A stretch of DNA of 64,000 nt, from contig NZ_BMKR01000016.1 in NCBI RefSeq assembly GCF_014644435.1, positions 86,557 to 150,556 of the forward strand, given 5' to 3'. Position numbers and translations under genes: made by a program. Positions 44,988-59,900 of this stretch are shown here, in pieces (within the stretch, counting starts at the first letter, position 1; each line of letters begins with the position of its first letter). Origin of the DNA: Paenibacillus albidus (GTDB lineage: Bacteria > Bacillota > Bacilli > Paenibacillales > Paenibacillaceae). Under the pieces are notes generated by a model. It was given only the letters and a program-made list of their open reading frames with translations. It was not told the DNA's origin and searched no databases.

Positions 44988-47900
44988 ATGTTCACCAATT
45001 CATTCAATACGTTAAAGGATGCAGTCGAAGCAAGAGGGCATATGGACGATAAAGGCATTACGTTTATTGAAGGCGAGCATAACGAAACGACGATAACGTA
45101 CAAAGAACTGTATAAGCAATCGTTACGATTTCTTCATGATTTGCAAAGCAAGGGCATACAGCCACAACAAGAAATCGTTATCCAGATAGATGATAACAAA
45201 GCGTTTGTCATTGCATTTTGGGCATGTATTTTGGGAGGCATGATCGTTATCCCCATAAGTGTTGGAAATAATGATGAGCATAGAATGAAAGTGTTTAAGA
45301 TTTGGGGCCTACTGAATAACCCGTATATGGTTACGTCAGAGAAGTATTTGAATGCATTGTTGAAGGTCAAAGATGTGAATGACAATCTTGATTTTTCTAG
45401 AGAAATTCGAGAGAACACAATGTTTATGCCGGATACCCTAAGTCCGAACGATGGTATTGTTTTTGAATCGAAACCCTCTGATATCGCATTTATTCAATTT
45501 TCTTCAGGATCAACTGGTGATCCTAAAGGGGTTACATTAAGCCATGATAACCTGATCCATAACTGCTCGGGTATCGTAAATAGTACCCAAATCAGTGAAG
45601 AAGACTCCTACTTATGCTGGGTCCCGCTAACCCACGATATGGGCCTAATTGGATGCCATTTAACTTCATTAATATCCGGCATCAATCAATATTTGATACC
45701 TACTCCGCTTTTCATTAGACAACCTCTGCTATGGATTTCCAAGACGAATGAGTATAAAGCAACTCTACTTTCTTCCCCAAACTTTGGTTATGAGTATTTC
45801 TTGAGATTTTTCAAACCAGAAAAGGCAGCCCTTTGGGAGTTATCGCATGTTCGTGTGATCTATAATGGCGCAGAACCGATATCAACCGCAATATGTGAAG
45901 CCTTTCTTAATACTTTAAGTTTCTGCCATTTAAAGAGAAGCGCCCTGTTGACGGTTTACGGACTAGCGGAGGCCTCCGTAGCAGTAGCTTTTCCTAGTCC
46001 TAGTGAAGAGTTCGTAACCCTGTATTTGGATCGCAACCACTTAAATACAGGTGATGGAGTGGTAGAAGTCGAGAAGGAGAACCTGAATGCCGTCTCTTTC
46101 GTCGAAGTAGGGAAACCAATTGATTATTGTGAGGTTAGAATTTGTGATGAGAAAGGCTTAACACTGGGCGACCAAGCCATCGGTCAAATACATATTAGAG
46201 GAAGAAACGTTACTACAGGTTACTACAACAATCAGGAAGCAACCTTAAAAGTTATTACCGCTGATGGATGGGTTCAAACGGGTGACTTAGGATTTTATCG
46301 AAATGGACAGTTAGTTGTTACAGGCAGGGAAAAAGATATTATTTTTATTAATGGAATGAACATATATCCACATGATATTGAAAGAATAGCAGAAGAAGTC
46401 GAAGGCATCGAGGTAAATCGAGCGGCTTGCTGCGGAGTGAAAAGTCCTGATGGAAGTAAAGAACAGATCATCATATTTGTCGTTACGAAAAAGTCGATAG
46501 AAAACTTCGTGCCAATTGCAGCCAAGCTGAAGAGTCATCTGTTGCGCAAAGGCAGTTGGGAGGTCGCTGAAGTCATTCCGATAAGAAAAATGCCCAAAAC
46601 TACAAGTGGTAAAGTGCAAAGGTACAAACTGGGAGAACAGTTTAGAAAGGGTGAGTTTATTGAAATATGTTCAAAGCTTGCCGAACTGACCCATGCTGCT
46701 GAAGCTTTGGATGTGATTCCTGACGAGATTTTGTTAAGACAAAATGGTATGGAAAAGAAATTGCATAACATATTTACGGACCTGCTAAGAAAAAAACAAA
46801 TAGACCGGAGTGACAGTTTCTTTGACATCGGGGCGACTTCAATACAGCTAGCCCAGCTTACCGAGACCATTGAAAGAGACTTAGGAATTTCTTTAACTGT
46901 CACAGACCTTTTTGCTTATCCGACAATTGCTGATTTGTCTACGTATTTACTGGAACAAAATGAGATAGAACCAAAGGACGCGCTCAAGGATTATTCGCAA
47001 CAATCAGACTATGAAAAGACGAATGTTCAAGCTGCGGATGTCCGGGAAAACGATATAGCTATAATAGGCATGTCGATGAATCTACCAGGTGCATCTACAT
47101 CGGAACAATTGTGGGACAACCTGGCGAGGGGCAAGGATTCTATTAAGGATTACAATTCGGAAAGAAAACAGGACGCGAAAGAATATATATCCTTATTAAA
47201 TTGGAAAAAGAGCGAAAGTGAATTCGTTGAGGGAGGATATCTTGACGAGATCGATAAGTTCGATTATTCATTCTTTAAATTGAATCCTGCAGAAGCGAGC
47301 TTGATGGACCCTAACCAACGACTGTTCTTAGCATCTTGTTGGCATACGATTGAAGATGCAGGCTATGCTGGTGAAAAACTGCATGGACATAATGTAGGTG
47401 TATATGTCGGGTACTCCAAGGTAGGCTACGATTACGAACGTTTGGTTTCTTCGAATAGCCCGATAGCGCTTTCCAATTATGTTGTTGGAAATCTTCCATC
47501 TGTATTGGCAGGACGAATCGCATACTTCCTTAACTTGAAAGGACCTGCAATAACTGTTGATACTGCTTGTTCTTCATCTCTTGTGGCAGTCCATTTGGCA
47601 TGCAAGGCCATGCAAAACGAGGAGTGCGAGATGGCCATCGCTGGTGGAATTAGAACGATATTACTCCCGACTGCCATTGGCCTAGATATGGAGTCCAAGG
47701 ATTGCAAAACAAGGACGTTCGACTCGAACTCTGATGGTACCGGAATGGGAGAAGGTGTCGCTTCTGTTTTACTGAAACCGCTTAGTAAGGCACTGGAAGA
47801 TGGGGACCATATCTATGCGGTGGTAAAAGGAAGTGCTATTAACCAGGATGGGGCGACCGCGGGGGTAACTGCGCCTAATCCTTTTTCACAAACGAATGTA

Positions 47901-50900
47901 ATTGATGCTGCTTGGAAAGATGCAGGGATTACACCTGATACTTTGACGTTCATAGAAGCACACGGGACTGGAACGAAACTGGGCGACCCTGTTGAAATTG
48001 AAGGGTTGACCAAGGCGTTTGCTAGATATACGGATCGAAAACAGTTCTGCGCAATCGGATCACTTAAAGCAAATATCGGGCATCTTTTCGAAGCTGCCGG
48101 AATTGCTAGCCTTATTAAGGCAGTACTCGTTCTTAACAAGAAGCAGAATCCAGCGCTCGTACACTTTAAATCGCCAAATAAACACATCCGCTTTGAGACG
48201 ACGCCATTTTATATTGATACGAAATTAACGAATCTGGATGAATCGGCAACACCGCTAAGATGTGGAATCAATGCATTTGGTTTTAGCGGAACGAATGCAC
48301 ATATAGTTCTAGAACAATATATTGGGCCAGATGGTGATCTCCCCGTTGGCTCTGGTGAACCGCATATTTTTACTCTGTCCGCGAAAAGCGATTGGTCTCT
48401 GAGACAACTAGTCTTAGAGTATACAAACTATTTGGCCAATCACCCCACAGCAAGTTTAGACTCGATATGTTATACCGCCAGTACAGGAAGGGCACATTTG
48501 AATCACAGGGTGGCTATCGTTTCTTCAAGCAAAGAGGAGTTGCTTCATCAATTAGAATCTTTGGCGGACAGTTCAAAAGAGTTAACGGATGGTATTTATA
48601 AAGGGGTGCACAAGCCCATCATAAATTCCGATTCGGAGCATGCAGCGGGAATGGTGACTGAGAGCCAGCTTAGCATTTTAACTAAAAAAGCGGATGAACT
48701 CATTAGCCAATATAATAAAGATGCGTGGGATGCGCACGGTTTAGGTCAGATCTGCCAGCTATATGTAAGCGGCGCGAACATTAAATGGAAAAATTTATAT
48801 ACTAAACAAGTTGTTAGGAAAACACCGCTGCCTCTGTACGCTTTTGAGAAAAAAAGATGCTGGGTTAAAGTTGAACCGAAAGGTGAGATAAAGATGGATC
48901 AGACCCATAGTATTACAAAAGCTATCCCAACCATGGTTCCGCTTTCTGATATTTCGTCGGCTTTAAAGGAGATTATAGGCAAAGTATCTGGACTTGCATT
49001 TGAGGAAATTGATGAATATGCCCACTTTCTAGAGATGGGACTTGATTCGATTATGTTAATGCAAATTAGAAAAGAGATTCATCAATCCTTTAACATTGAT
49101 ATACCGATGAATGATTTCTTTGAATCCATTATTAATATGCATACTTTATGCGTATTTATTTCGGAAAACGCACCCGCCCAGCATGAGGAGGAAGCGGTTG
49201 TATACCAGACTTTAAATGAGGACAAGTCTTCTTCAAGTAAACTCGTGAATCCATCTTGCTTTAGTTCTGATGAAGGCTCGAGTAGTAGTGCCGATTCGCT
49301 GACGAATGTCATTACGAAACAAATCGAATTAATGAATAATCAGCAACAGAATTTCTCGCAAGTTCTTATGCAGCAACTACAAGTTATGGGTCTCCAGGCA
49401 GGTACCCACCATAGCCAGATAGAAAACCAAGCGGAAAACCGGGTGGATCCTGTTCTAGCGGTGAAACCGATTCTAAGAGCTACCTCCGGTAATAACAAGA
49501 GCGATTCCAAACCATTCATCCCCTATCAACAGATATTAATTGATCAAGAGGATTCCTTCACCAGGCAGCAGAGTGAGTATTTGAGAAATTTTATTACCCA
49601 ATATAACAAGAAGACAAAAACTTCTAAAATGGTTGCGGATGACACTCGGTTTATGCATGCTAATAATCGAAATGTATCAGGTTTCCGCGGTTACTGGAAG
49701 GAACTCGTATATCCTATCGTCGCTGAGCGCTCTTCCGGGGCGAGAATGTGGGATGTCGATGGTAATGAATATATTGATTTAACAATGGGCTTCGGCGTGA
49801 ATTTGTTCGGTCATAATCCTGATTTTATTCTGGATGAGCTTGAGAACAGCGTAACGCCGGTTCTACCGCCTTTAGGTCCGATGTCGGATGTCGCTGGCGA
49901 GGTTGCTTCATTGATATGTGAGTTAACAGGCGTTGAGCGTGTAGCCTTCTACAATTCCGGTACGGAAGCTGTCATGGTTGCATTAAGGTTAGCCAGAGCG
50001 ACAACAAGACGCAATAAAGTCGTCATCTTCTCCGGCTCTTACCATGGGACATTTGACGGAGTGCTTGGCGTTGCCAATCCTGACTCTGATACCTTATCCA
50101 CTCTTCCAATGGCACCGGGTATTGCCCCTAATTTTGTTAATGACATCATGATATTGAACTATAACAATCCGGAGGCTCTTGTAATCATTCGAGAGTACGC
50201 GCATGAATTAGCTGCAGTTTTGGTAGAGCCTGTACAGAGCCGTAGACCTGATTTACAGCCGGAGAAATTTCTGAAGGAGCTAAGGGGAATAACGAAACAA
50301 TCGGGTTCAGCGCTTATCTTTGACGAAGTGATTACCGGTTTTCGTATCGGGCTCGGTGGAGCGCAGGAATATTTTAAGGTTGATGCAGACCTTGTTGTAT
50401 ACGGTAAAGTGGTTGGCGGCGGTATGCCAATTGGGATTGTATGCGGCAAAGCTGAATTTATGAATTCGGTGGACGGTGGAACATGGAGATTCGGAGATTC
50501 ATCCTACCCGCTCCAAACTGCAACCAAAACCTTTGTCGGAGGTACTTTCTGTACGCATCCTATCACGATGAGAGTGGCAGCAAAGGTACTTCGGCATTTA
50601 CAATCGAGCGGAACACAACTTTTCAAGGATCTGAATGCGAAAACAAATGATCTTGTAAATGAGCTGAATGTATATTTCAAAACATCAGGTGTCCCGATTC
50701 ATATGGTGAATTTCGGCAGCCTGTTCAGATTTGTTTCATATGGAGATATCGAATTGTTTTTCTATCATCTTATTCAAAAGGGCATCTATATTTGGGAAGG
50801 CCGCAACTGTTTCCTATCAACTGTTCATACCTCGGATGACATTGAGACGATTATTCGCGCGGTCAAGGACACCGTAGAGGATCTCAGAAAAGGAGGTTTC

Positions 50901-53900
50901 TTGCCTCAGCAGCCAACTCTTCCTCAAGGCGGGGGACCTGGCAAGGGAGCTGGAGTTGCAGCTTCTGAGGAGGTTTCCGTTAATTTATCTAACGAACAGA
51001 AACAGCTTTGGCTAGCATCGATAATCGGAAGTTCAGAATCAGCTGCTGCGAACCAATCCATACTTTTGAAATTCACAGGTTCGTTGGAAGTAGAATTGAT
51101 GAAAGAAGCGATGTCCGTCGTTGTAGCTAGGCATGAAGCATTAAGAACAATTATTGAACCGAGTGGGAACAATCAAATCGTAAAACCTCATATGGAAGTA
51201 AACATAGAAATTGTGGACTTCTCCAACGACGGGGAAGAAGCAGGACAGGCTAAATTGACTCAGTGGTTAGAAGAAGATGCAGGGAGACCTTTTATTTTAA
51301 ATTCTCCCTCCCCATTGTTTAGGGTTAGTATTCTAAAACTATTGGCTGATACTAATATGATGGTGCTGACCTTCCACCATATCATAGCCGATGGGTGGTC
51401 TATTGCTGTGTTCGTGACCGAGTTAGAGAAGACTTATACGTCCCTTTGTGAGAAGCGTGTGAATGACCTGCCCCCCTCTGTACCCTTCAGAGCCTATCTA
51501 GAGTGGGAAGAGAATCAACAAAACAGTGCGGGGTATGGAGATGCTGTAACCTACTGGTCAAATAAGTTCAATCAACCGCTTCCTGTACTGCAACTTCCTT
51601 CTCAGACAGGACAATTACGGAAAAAGACATTCAAGAGCAGTCGGTACACAACCGTTTTGGATAAGAAACTAACAGAAAAGCTCAAAGCATTAAGTATTAA
51701 GCAACAGAATAGTTTATTCGTTACACTGTTGTCCGGGTATAAGTTGTTTCTCCATAGGCTTACTGGACAACGACAGATCGTTGTAGGGATTCCAACAGCT
51801 GGACAGGCTCAAATGGGCGAAAATTGTTTGATTGGAAATTGTGTTAACATCCTGCCCATACTCAGTGAACTGGAAGGACGCGAATCTTTCTCAAACTACA
51901 TGGCTCGGTTAAAAGTACAGATCCGAGAACTGGATGCCTATCGTAATTACTCCTTCGCTCAGCTAGCGGAAAGTATTCAGCATATGCCGGTAATTAATGT
52001 CCTATTTAATATGGATAGACCGTTAAATAAATTGTCCTTCTCCGGATTGGACACGGAATGGGTTTCTTATCCGGCTCAATATTCATACTATGATTTATTT
52101 TTGAACGTTACCGAGATCAATAGAGAGTTATCTCTGGATTTAGACTTTAATACAGACCTAATTCAACATGAAGTCATACAGCGCTGGATGGATGGATTTG
52201 TTCATATTCTTCATGCTCTTTCGGAAGAGAGTTCTTTGGAAATTGCTCAATTGTCGCTGCTTACACCAGATGAACATAGCGATCTGGTAGGAATTTGGAA
52301 ACAAAATCGCGACCGCATTCAAGATCAGTTATCGGATCGTAATCTTATGGGTACGCGTTTACTGGTTGAAGGATTTCAAATATTGGATCCGTACATGGAA
52401 CCAGCGATAATTGGAACGATAGGCGAAGTCTATCTTCAACATTGTGAACAGTTTCAACCTACCGGAATATTGGCGATGAGCACTCCAGAAGGGTGTGTTG
52501 AAGTCGTTGGGAAGGCTCAGAAAATAACTCAGATTCGCGGTTATTCGGTCAATTTGTACCTGTTAGAACGTTTGATTGCTCAGCATCCTACAGTCTCCGA
52601 ATGTATCGTTATAGTTGTAGAATTGGAGCCCAATTCTATTCGTGGGCTTGCTGCTTACGTAGTAGGCAAGGATGGTATAGTCGATACTGCTGAAATTAAA
52701 CAGTCGTTGGTGACATTGCTTCCCGATTATATGGTTCCGACCTATGTGGTTGGTACAGATATCTTGCCTTTATTGGCTGATGGTTCAGTTGATCTGGATT
52801 CTCTTCCAAATTTGATTACAGATATGGATTTTGAGTTGCCTGCTAATGAAACGGAGCAAGCGCTAATCGATATATGGCGGGATATTTTGAATGTAAGGTG
52901 GATCGGTCTAGACGATGATTTTTTCTCACTAGGCGGAAATTCCCTAAAAGCGACGATTATGTTATCTAAAGTGTTGAAGAAAATTGATAAGAAAATACAA
53001 ATTGGTCAGTTGTTTAAATATTCAACAGTACGAGAGCTGTCACGATATATACGCGATGAGGCTAGGGAGCAATTCATACCCATAACAGTTGTTGATCAAA
53101 AGGAATACTATTCTGCATCCCCAGCCCAGAAACGTATCTATATCCTAGAGCAAATGCACGAAATGAATCTTGTGCATAATATTCCAGGAAAATTGGAAAT
53201 CGAAGGGCATTTAGAGGTAGCTAGACTTACAGAGGCTCTCGTAAAAATGATGCAAAGGCATGAGGTCTTTAGGACAACTTTTACTATCGAGAAGGGCGAA
53301 ATCGTACAGAAGTTGATAGATGTAGATGATATTTATCTGAATGTAGTTGAAGCAGATCGTTCCGGGTTGAATCTAGTCATTCAACAGTCTGTAAAGCCGT
53401 TTGACCTGACTAAGGCTCCCTTATTTAGGGCGATACTCGTGAAATTAAGCGATCAAGAGCATGTCCTGCTTCTGGATATGCACCATATTATTTCTGATGG
53501 TTATTCCATGATGCTTCTTATGGAAGAATTGATTGCTCTGTATGAAGGCAGAACCTTGCCTGATCTCAACATACAATATAAAGATTATATCGTGTGGAAA
53601 GAAGAGAATATCCAAGAAGATAATATGATAGGTCAGGAACAATACTGGCTGAATCGCTTTGAGGGAGAACTCCCTGTACTAAACTTGCCTTCCGATTACC
53701 CTAGACCTCAAAGCTTAAAAACGGCGGGGGAGCGAATAACCTACAGAATCGATGAAAAGTTAACCGAGCGATTGAGTAAACTTGGAGAAGATACGAAAAC
53801 GACGATGTTCATGCTCATGTTGTCAGCCTATAATATTCTACTTTCCAAGTATACGGATCAAGAAGACATTATCATCGGGACTGCAATATCTGGAAGAAAT

Positions 53901-56900
53901 CATCCGGATATCGAACGTTCCATCGGTGTGTTCATCAATACGGTAGCCATTCGCAACTACCCTTCGATAAATAAGAAGTTCAGGGAGTTTCTGCAAGAAG
54001 TTAAGGAATCATCACTGCAAGCATTCGAGAATCAGGCCTACCCATTCGAGCGGCTAGTTGAGAAACTCAATCTGCAAAGGGATTCCAGCAGAAATCCGAT
54101 TTTTGATACGATGTTTGTCATGCAGAATATGGATATCCGTGAAGTAATATCGGGTCAATTGAAGTTCTCCCCAACGGAATTAAATCCAGGGACGTCACAA
54201 TATGACATGATGATGAGCATCGAAGACCACGATACGTACTTGGAATTGAACCTGGATTATAATACGGCGTTGTTTAAGAAGAGTACGATTAACCGCTTGA
54301 TTTCACACTATATAAATGTGCTGTGCAACATTACGGGTAATGAGGATATTGTTATAGCAGATATCGAAATGATATCGCGCGAGGAGAGAAATCAACTGTT
54401 ATTCGATTTCAATCGGACCAAGCATTTCTACGGCGAGAAGAGAACGGTGCCCGAATGTTTCGAGGAGCAGGTAGAACGTACTCCTGATGCTGTGGCACTA
54501 GTTTTTGGTCCCAATCAGATGTCTTATAAAGAATTAAATGAAAAATCGAATCAGCTTGCTCATAAACTGCGGGAAAGCGGAGTGAAACCAGGACAATTAG
54601 TCGGGATCATGCTTAACCGTTCAATGGATATGATGGTCGCGATACTCGGTGTTTTGAAATCGGGAGCTGCGTATTTGCCGATTGATCCTGACTACCCGGT
54701 AGCACGCGTGGAGTATATATTGAACGATGCTCAGGTACGGATATTGCTTATGCATCCGCACTTAGTAGGAAATATTAGCGTAGATGAAACCGTTCCGATG
54801 ATATTCGATGAGAGCTTGTACACTGGAAGTCAAGAGAATCTATGTCTCATTAACAAATCGGATGATTTGGCTTACACGATTTATACTTCGGGATCTACAG
54901 GGAATCCCAAAGGGGTCATGATTTCTCACGGAGCTACTTATAATCTTATTGAAGCGATGTGCGAGAAAATTCAATTTGTACAAGATAAGGTGATATTAGC
55001 GTTAACTACCATTTCTTTCGATATTTTTGTAACCGAGACGCTACTACCTCTATTAAGAGGGATGAAGGTCGTCATTGCCGATGAAAGCCAGCAGCTTGAT
55101 CCGTTAGAATTAAATCGTCTGATAGTTGATCATGGTGTGAACATGCTTCAAATTACACCTTCAAGATTGAAGATGCTTTTAGCTGGTGATACGGAAGAGA
55201 CCTTCTTGAAGCCTATCACCGAGATTATGGTCGGTGGTGAAGCCTTACCTATACAGCTGCTTCATCGTTTACAGCGATCGCCCGGACTCCGTATTTACAA
55301 TTTGTACGGCCCTACGGAAACGACGGTATATTCATGCGGGGGCGAACTTACCGAACAGGATAAAGTGACTATTGGAAGACCGATAGCAAACACTCAAATC
55401 TATATTGTTGATGGCCAAGATCAACTTCATCCGATTGGTGTGCCTGGCGAGCTCTGTATTTCTGGGGATGGACTTGCCAAGGGGTATTGGAATAATGAAC
55501 AGCTTACTGAGGAAAAGTTCGTACCTTGCCCTTTCCTTCCTGGGAAGAGCATGTATCGTACGGGTGATCTGGCAAGATGGAGTGAAGATGGGGAGATCGA
55601 ATATTTGGGACGGATGGATTTCCAAGTCAAAATTCGAGGCTATCGAATTGAGTTACAGGAGATTGAGAGAGCCATTCTGAAGGATCGTTCGGTGAAAGAA
55701 GCAGTGGTTATGGCCAAAGTCGATGCAACAGGGAATCAATATCTGATCGCGTATTATGTGACAGAAGAGCATCTCCCAATCGAACATTTACGAAAGACGT
55801 TGTTAAGAGAGCTCCCAGAATATATGGTTCCGTCCTATTTTCTTTCACTAGAAACGATGCCATTGACACCTAACGGGAAAATCGACAAAAAGAGTTTGCC
55901 TGAACCGATCAATACGTTCAACGAATCTGAAGATTACATCGCTCCTCGTAACAGCTGTGAACGGCAGTTGAGTATTATTTGGCAGGAGATGCTGTCGTTA
56001 GAGCGTGTTGGCGTTCATGACAACTTCTTTGAATTAGGAGGGCATTCCTTAAAGGCAACCCTGCTGGTTTCTGAAATTAATAAATCCTTCAGGATAAATA
56101 TTCCTGTTCTAGCTATATTCCAGCATACGACAATAAGCAGTTTAGCAGAGTTTATCTCAGGAACGGATAGCGGTGGATATGATGCCATTCCGGAAGCTAT
56201 GGACAAAGAATATTATGCACTGTCACCTTCTCAACAAAGGTTGTATCTCTTCCAACAAATCAATAAGTTAAGTACTGCATACAACATGATCGGGGCATTA
56301 GAGCTAGACGGAGTTGTAGATAACGTCAGACTTGAACAGGCGTTTAGGAATCTAATTGCCCGTCATGAATCCTTAAGGACCTCATTCCAAATTCATGACG
56401 GTAAACCTGTTCAGATTGTACATGAACAATTCGATTTCAACATCAAGCATCTGGATGTACTGCAAGGGGATCAATCTTTGGAGAGTATCTTGAATGAGTT
56501 GGACGAACCTTTCGATTTAACGCAATTTCCGTTATTGAAAGTCACCCTTATTCAAGTATCGGATGAGAAGCATGTATTATGTATGAATATGCATCATATG
56601 ATCGCCGATGGGACTTCAATTGATATTATGATGAAAGAATTGAATATTTTGTATAAGGGTCAATTGCTTCCACCTCTGAAGATTCAATTCAAAGACTATG
56701 CCGAGTGGCAGCAGTCGTTGATGAGTAAAGGTACCTATGAGGACCAGAAACGTTATTGGATCGAGCAATTTCAGAATGATATTCCAGTGCTTACACTAAT
56801 GACTGACTACCCCCGCCCACGTAGGCAAAGTTTTGAAGGGGATCATTATGTGTTCAACCTTGACCAGCGCTGGACAGCAGAATTGCAAAAGATTGCTAAT

Positions 56901-59900
56901 GAAGCAGGAACGACACTCTTCATGGTGCTGTTGTCAGCGTATTACATCCTATTGGCAAAATATTCAGGGCAAGAAGATATCGTAGTGGGAACACCAGTTG
57001 TTGGTCGGAATCACGCGGATGTTCAAGATCTTATTGGAATGTTCGTTAACACGTTAGCATTACGAAATCGACCTTCAAGAAAGAAGACCTTTATATCCTT
57101 TCTTAATGAAGTGAAAGAGAAGTGTGTGGAGGCTTATGATAACCAGCAGTATCCTTTCGAAGAGCTAGTAGAGCAATTGAAGTTAAAACGGGATTTAAGT
57201 GGAAATCCATTGTTTAATGTCATGTTCAATATGGAAACTAGTGACAACAACAAGATGGAGATGGATGGTATACAGGTACAGCCGTATGTGTTAAACCACA
57301 ATATAGCTAAATTCGACTTATCTCTTGCTGCTAAAGAGGTAAGTGGCGATATTCGTTTTGAGTTTGAATATTGCACGAAGTTATTTAGTAGAGAAACTGT
57401 AATAAGGATGGCCGGGCATTATTCCACCATTCTTCAATCTATTATGGAAAAACGCAGTGTTCCGCTGGAGACGATTGATATTCTCTCGGCAAAGGAAAGG
57501 GAGCAAATATTAATTGATTTTAACCCGGCATATGCTTCTTACCCGCAGGACAAAACGATTCACCAGTTGTTTGAGGAACAGGTGGTAATGACACCGGAAA
57601 ATGTCGCTGTCATATTCGAGGACCAACAGTTAACTTATCGGCAACTGAACGAAAGGGCAAATCAACTTGCAGGTGTACTACGGAACAAGGGAGTTCAAAC
57701 GGATGAACTGGTGGGTATTATGTCTGACCGTTCTATTGAGATGATTGTTAGTCTACTCGCTGTTTTGAAATCGGGTGGAGCCTATCTTCCAATCGATCCT
57801 ACGTTTCCGGAAGAACGCATTCGTTACATGCTAGAAGAGAGTGGTTGCCGTTTTCTTCTAATCCAAGAGTCACTAATGGACCCTTCATTATATGTAGGGG
57901 AACAAATAAACCTGAATGATTCCAATTTGTATACGGGAGATTCCAGCAATCTCAAGTCAATAACGAAGCCAAGTGATTTGGCCTACGTTATATTTACTTC
58001 TGGCTCGACCGGGAAGCCAAAGGGCGTCATGATCGAACACCTTAACGTCGTTCAGCTAATTAAACATGGTGGTTTTCCATACAATTTTGGTGAGCAGGAT
58101 GTATGGACAATGTTCCACTCCTATTGTTTTGACGTATCGGTATGGGAAATGTATGGGGCTTTGTTAAATGGAAGTAAGTTGGTCGTCGTACCTAAGGGAA
58201 CGACACGAGATACAAGGGCATTTGTTGAATTGGTAAATACGCATAGTGTGACAGTGTTGTGTCAAACACCAACGGCTTTTTACCAATTCATTCGCGAAAC
58301 GATGGAAGGTAGTAAATTTAAGAATACTCTTAGATATGTCATATTCGCCGGAGAAGCTTTAAATCCGATGCTGCTAAAGGAGTGGAAGAAGAGATACACG
58401 TCAACCAAGTTGGTGAATATGTATGGAATAACGGAAACTACGGTGCATGTGACCTACAAGGAAATTGGAGAAATTGAGACGGGTATGAACGTGAGTAATA
58501 TTGGGAAACCGCTACGTACATTAAAGAGCTATATCTTAAACAGTGAAGGTAACTTGGTGCCGATCGGTGTAGTAGGGGAATTGTATGTAGCTGGATTCGG
58601 TGTTGGCAGAGGATATTTAAATAACCTTCAACTGACAGAAGATCGGTATGTGGATAATCCATTTGAAACAGGTACTAAGATGTATCGAAGTGGAGATCTA
58701 GCCAAGTGGTTGCCGGACGGAGATTTGGAGTATTTGGGCCGAATCGACCATCAGGTGAAGATAAGGGGCTATCGGATTGAATTGGGTGAAATTGAGAAGC
58801 ATCTAGCTGAGCATAACAGCATTAAAGAAGCGTTCGTTATGGCTCGGTACGATCACACACAAACTGCTTATTTATGCGCCTATTATATATCTGACGAGCG
58901 AATTGGTGTGCAGAACCTAAGACAATATTTGAGCGGATTCCTGCCGGATTACATGATTCCCGCCCAATTCGTCCAAATGGATGTACTGCCTATGAATGCC
59001 AATGGCAAGGTTGATCGTATCAAATTACCGGAACCTGTTTTGGATACACAGACGAATTTTGTAAAACCGGAAAATCATATCCAAGAATCATTGATTCAGG
59101 TATGGGAAGAAACGTTAGGAATCTCAGCTTTAGGGATCGAACATAACTTTTTTGAATTCGGTGGAGATTCAATAAAAGCTATTCAGATTTCTTCAAGGCT
59201 GATGAGTAAGTATGAACTTAAGATGGAGATTGGAGATTTATTTCAATATCCTACGATCAAGGCGCTCAGCAAATATATAACATTATCTACTAGAGTCATT
59301 GATCAAGGTCCGGTAATAGGGGGGGTTGAACTGGCACCCATTCAAAGACATCTGTTCGAGCATGAGTGGAAGGCGGTTCACCACTACAATCAGTCCGTCA
59401 TGCTTTATCAAAAAGATGGAATCGATGAGTCTATCGTTAGACAATCTTTTGAGAAGATTCTACAACATCACGATGCTTTAAGAATGACTTTCACCCATGA
59501 AGATCAAACGGTTACTCAGTTCAATCATGATATTTCACATTTCGCTGTTGATTTGAAAGTGTTTCATTACACAGAGGAGAGGGACCCGTCTAGCGCAATT
59601 GAACGGGAAGCCAATAATCTTCAAGCGTCCATAGACATTGAACAAGGGCCTATGTTTAAGCTAGCACTGTTTAGGACGAGAAAGGGAGATCATCTACTTC
59701 TTGTTATTCATCACTTAGTCATCGATGGTGTGTCTTGGAGATTTATAATAGAGGACTTCTCAACAGCTTATAAAAAGCTTTCAGAAGGGGAGAAAGTAGT
59801 GCTCCCTCTGAAGACAGACTCTTTCCAAACATGGTCGGAACGTTTGAAAAGCTATGCTGTTAGTGCAAAGTTACAAAGCGAATTACCTTATTGGAAGTCA

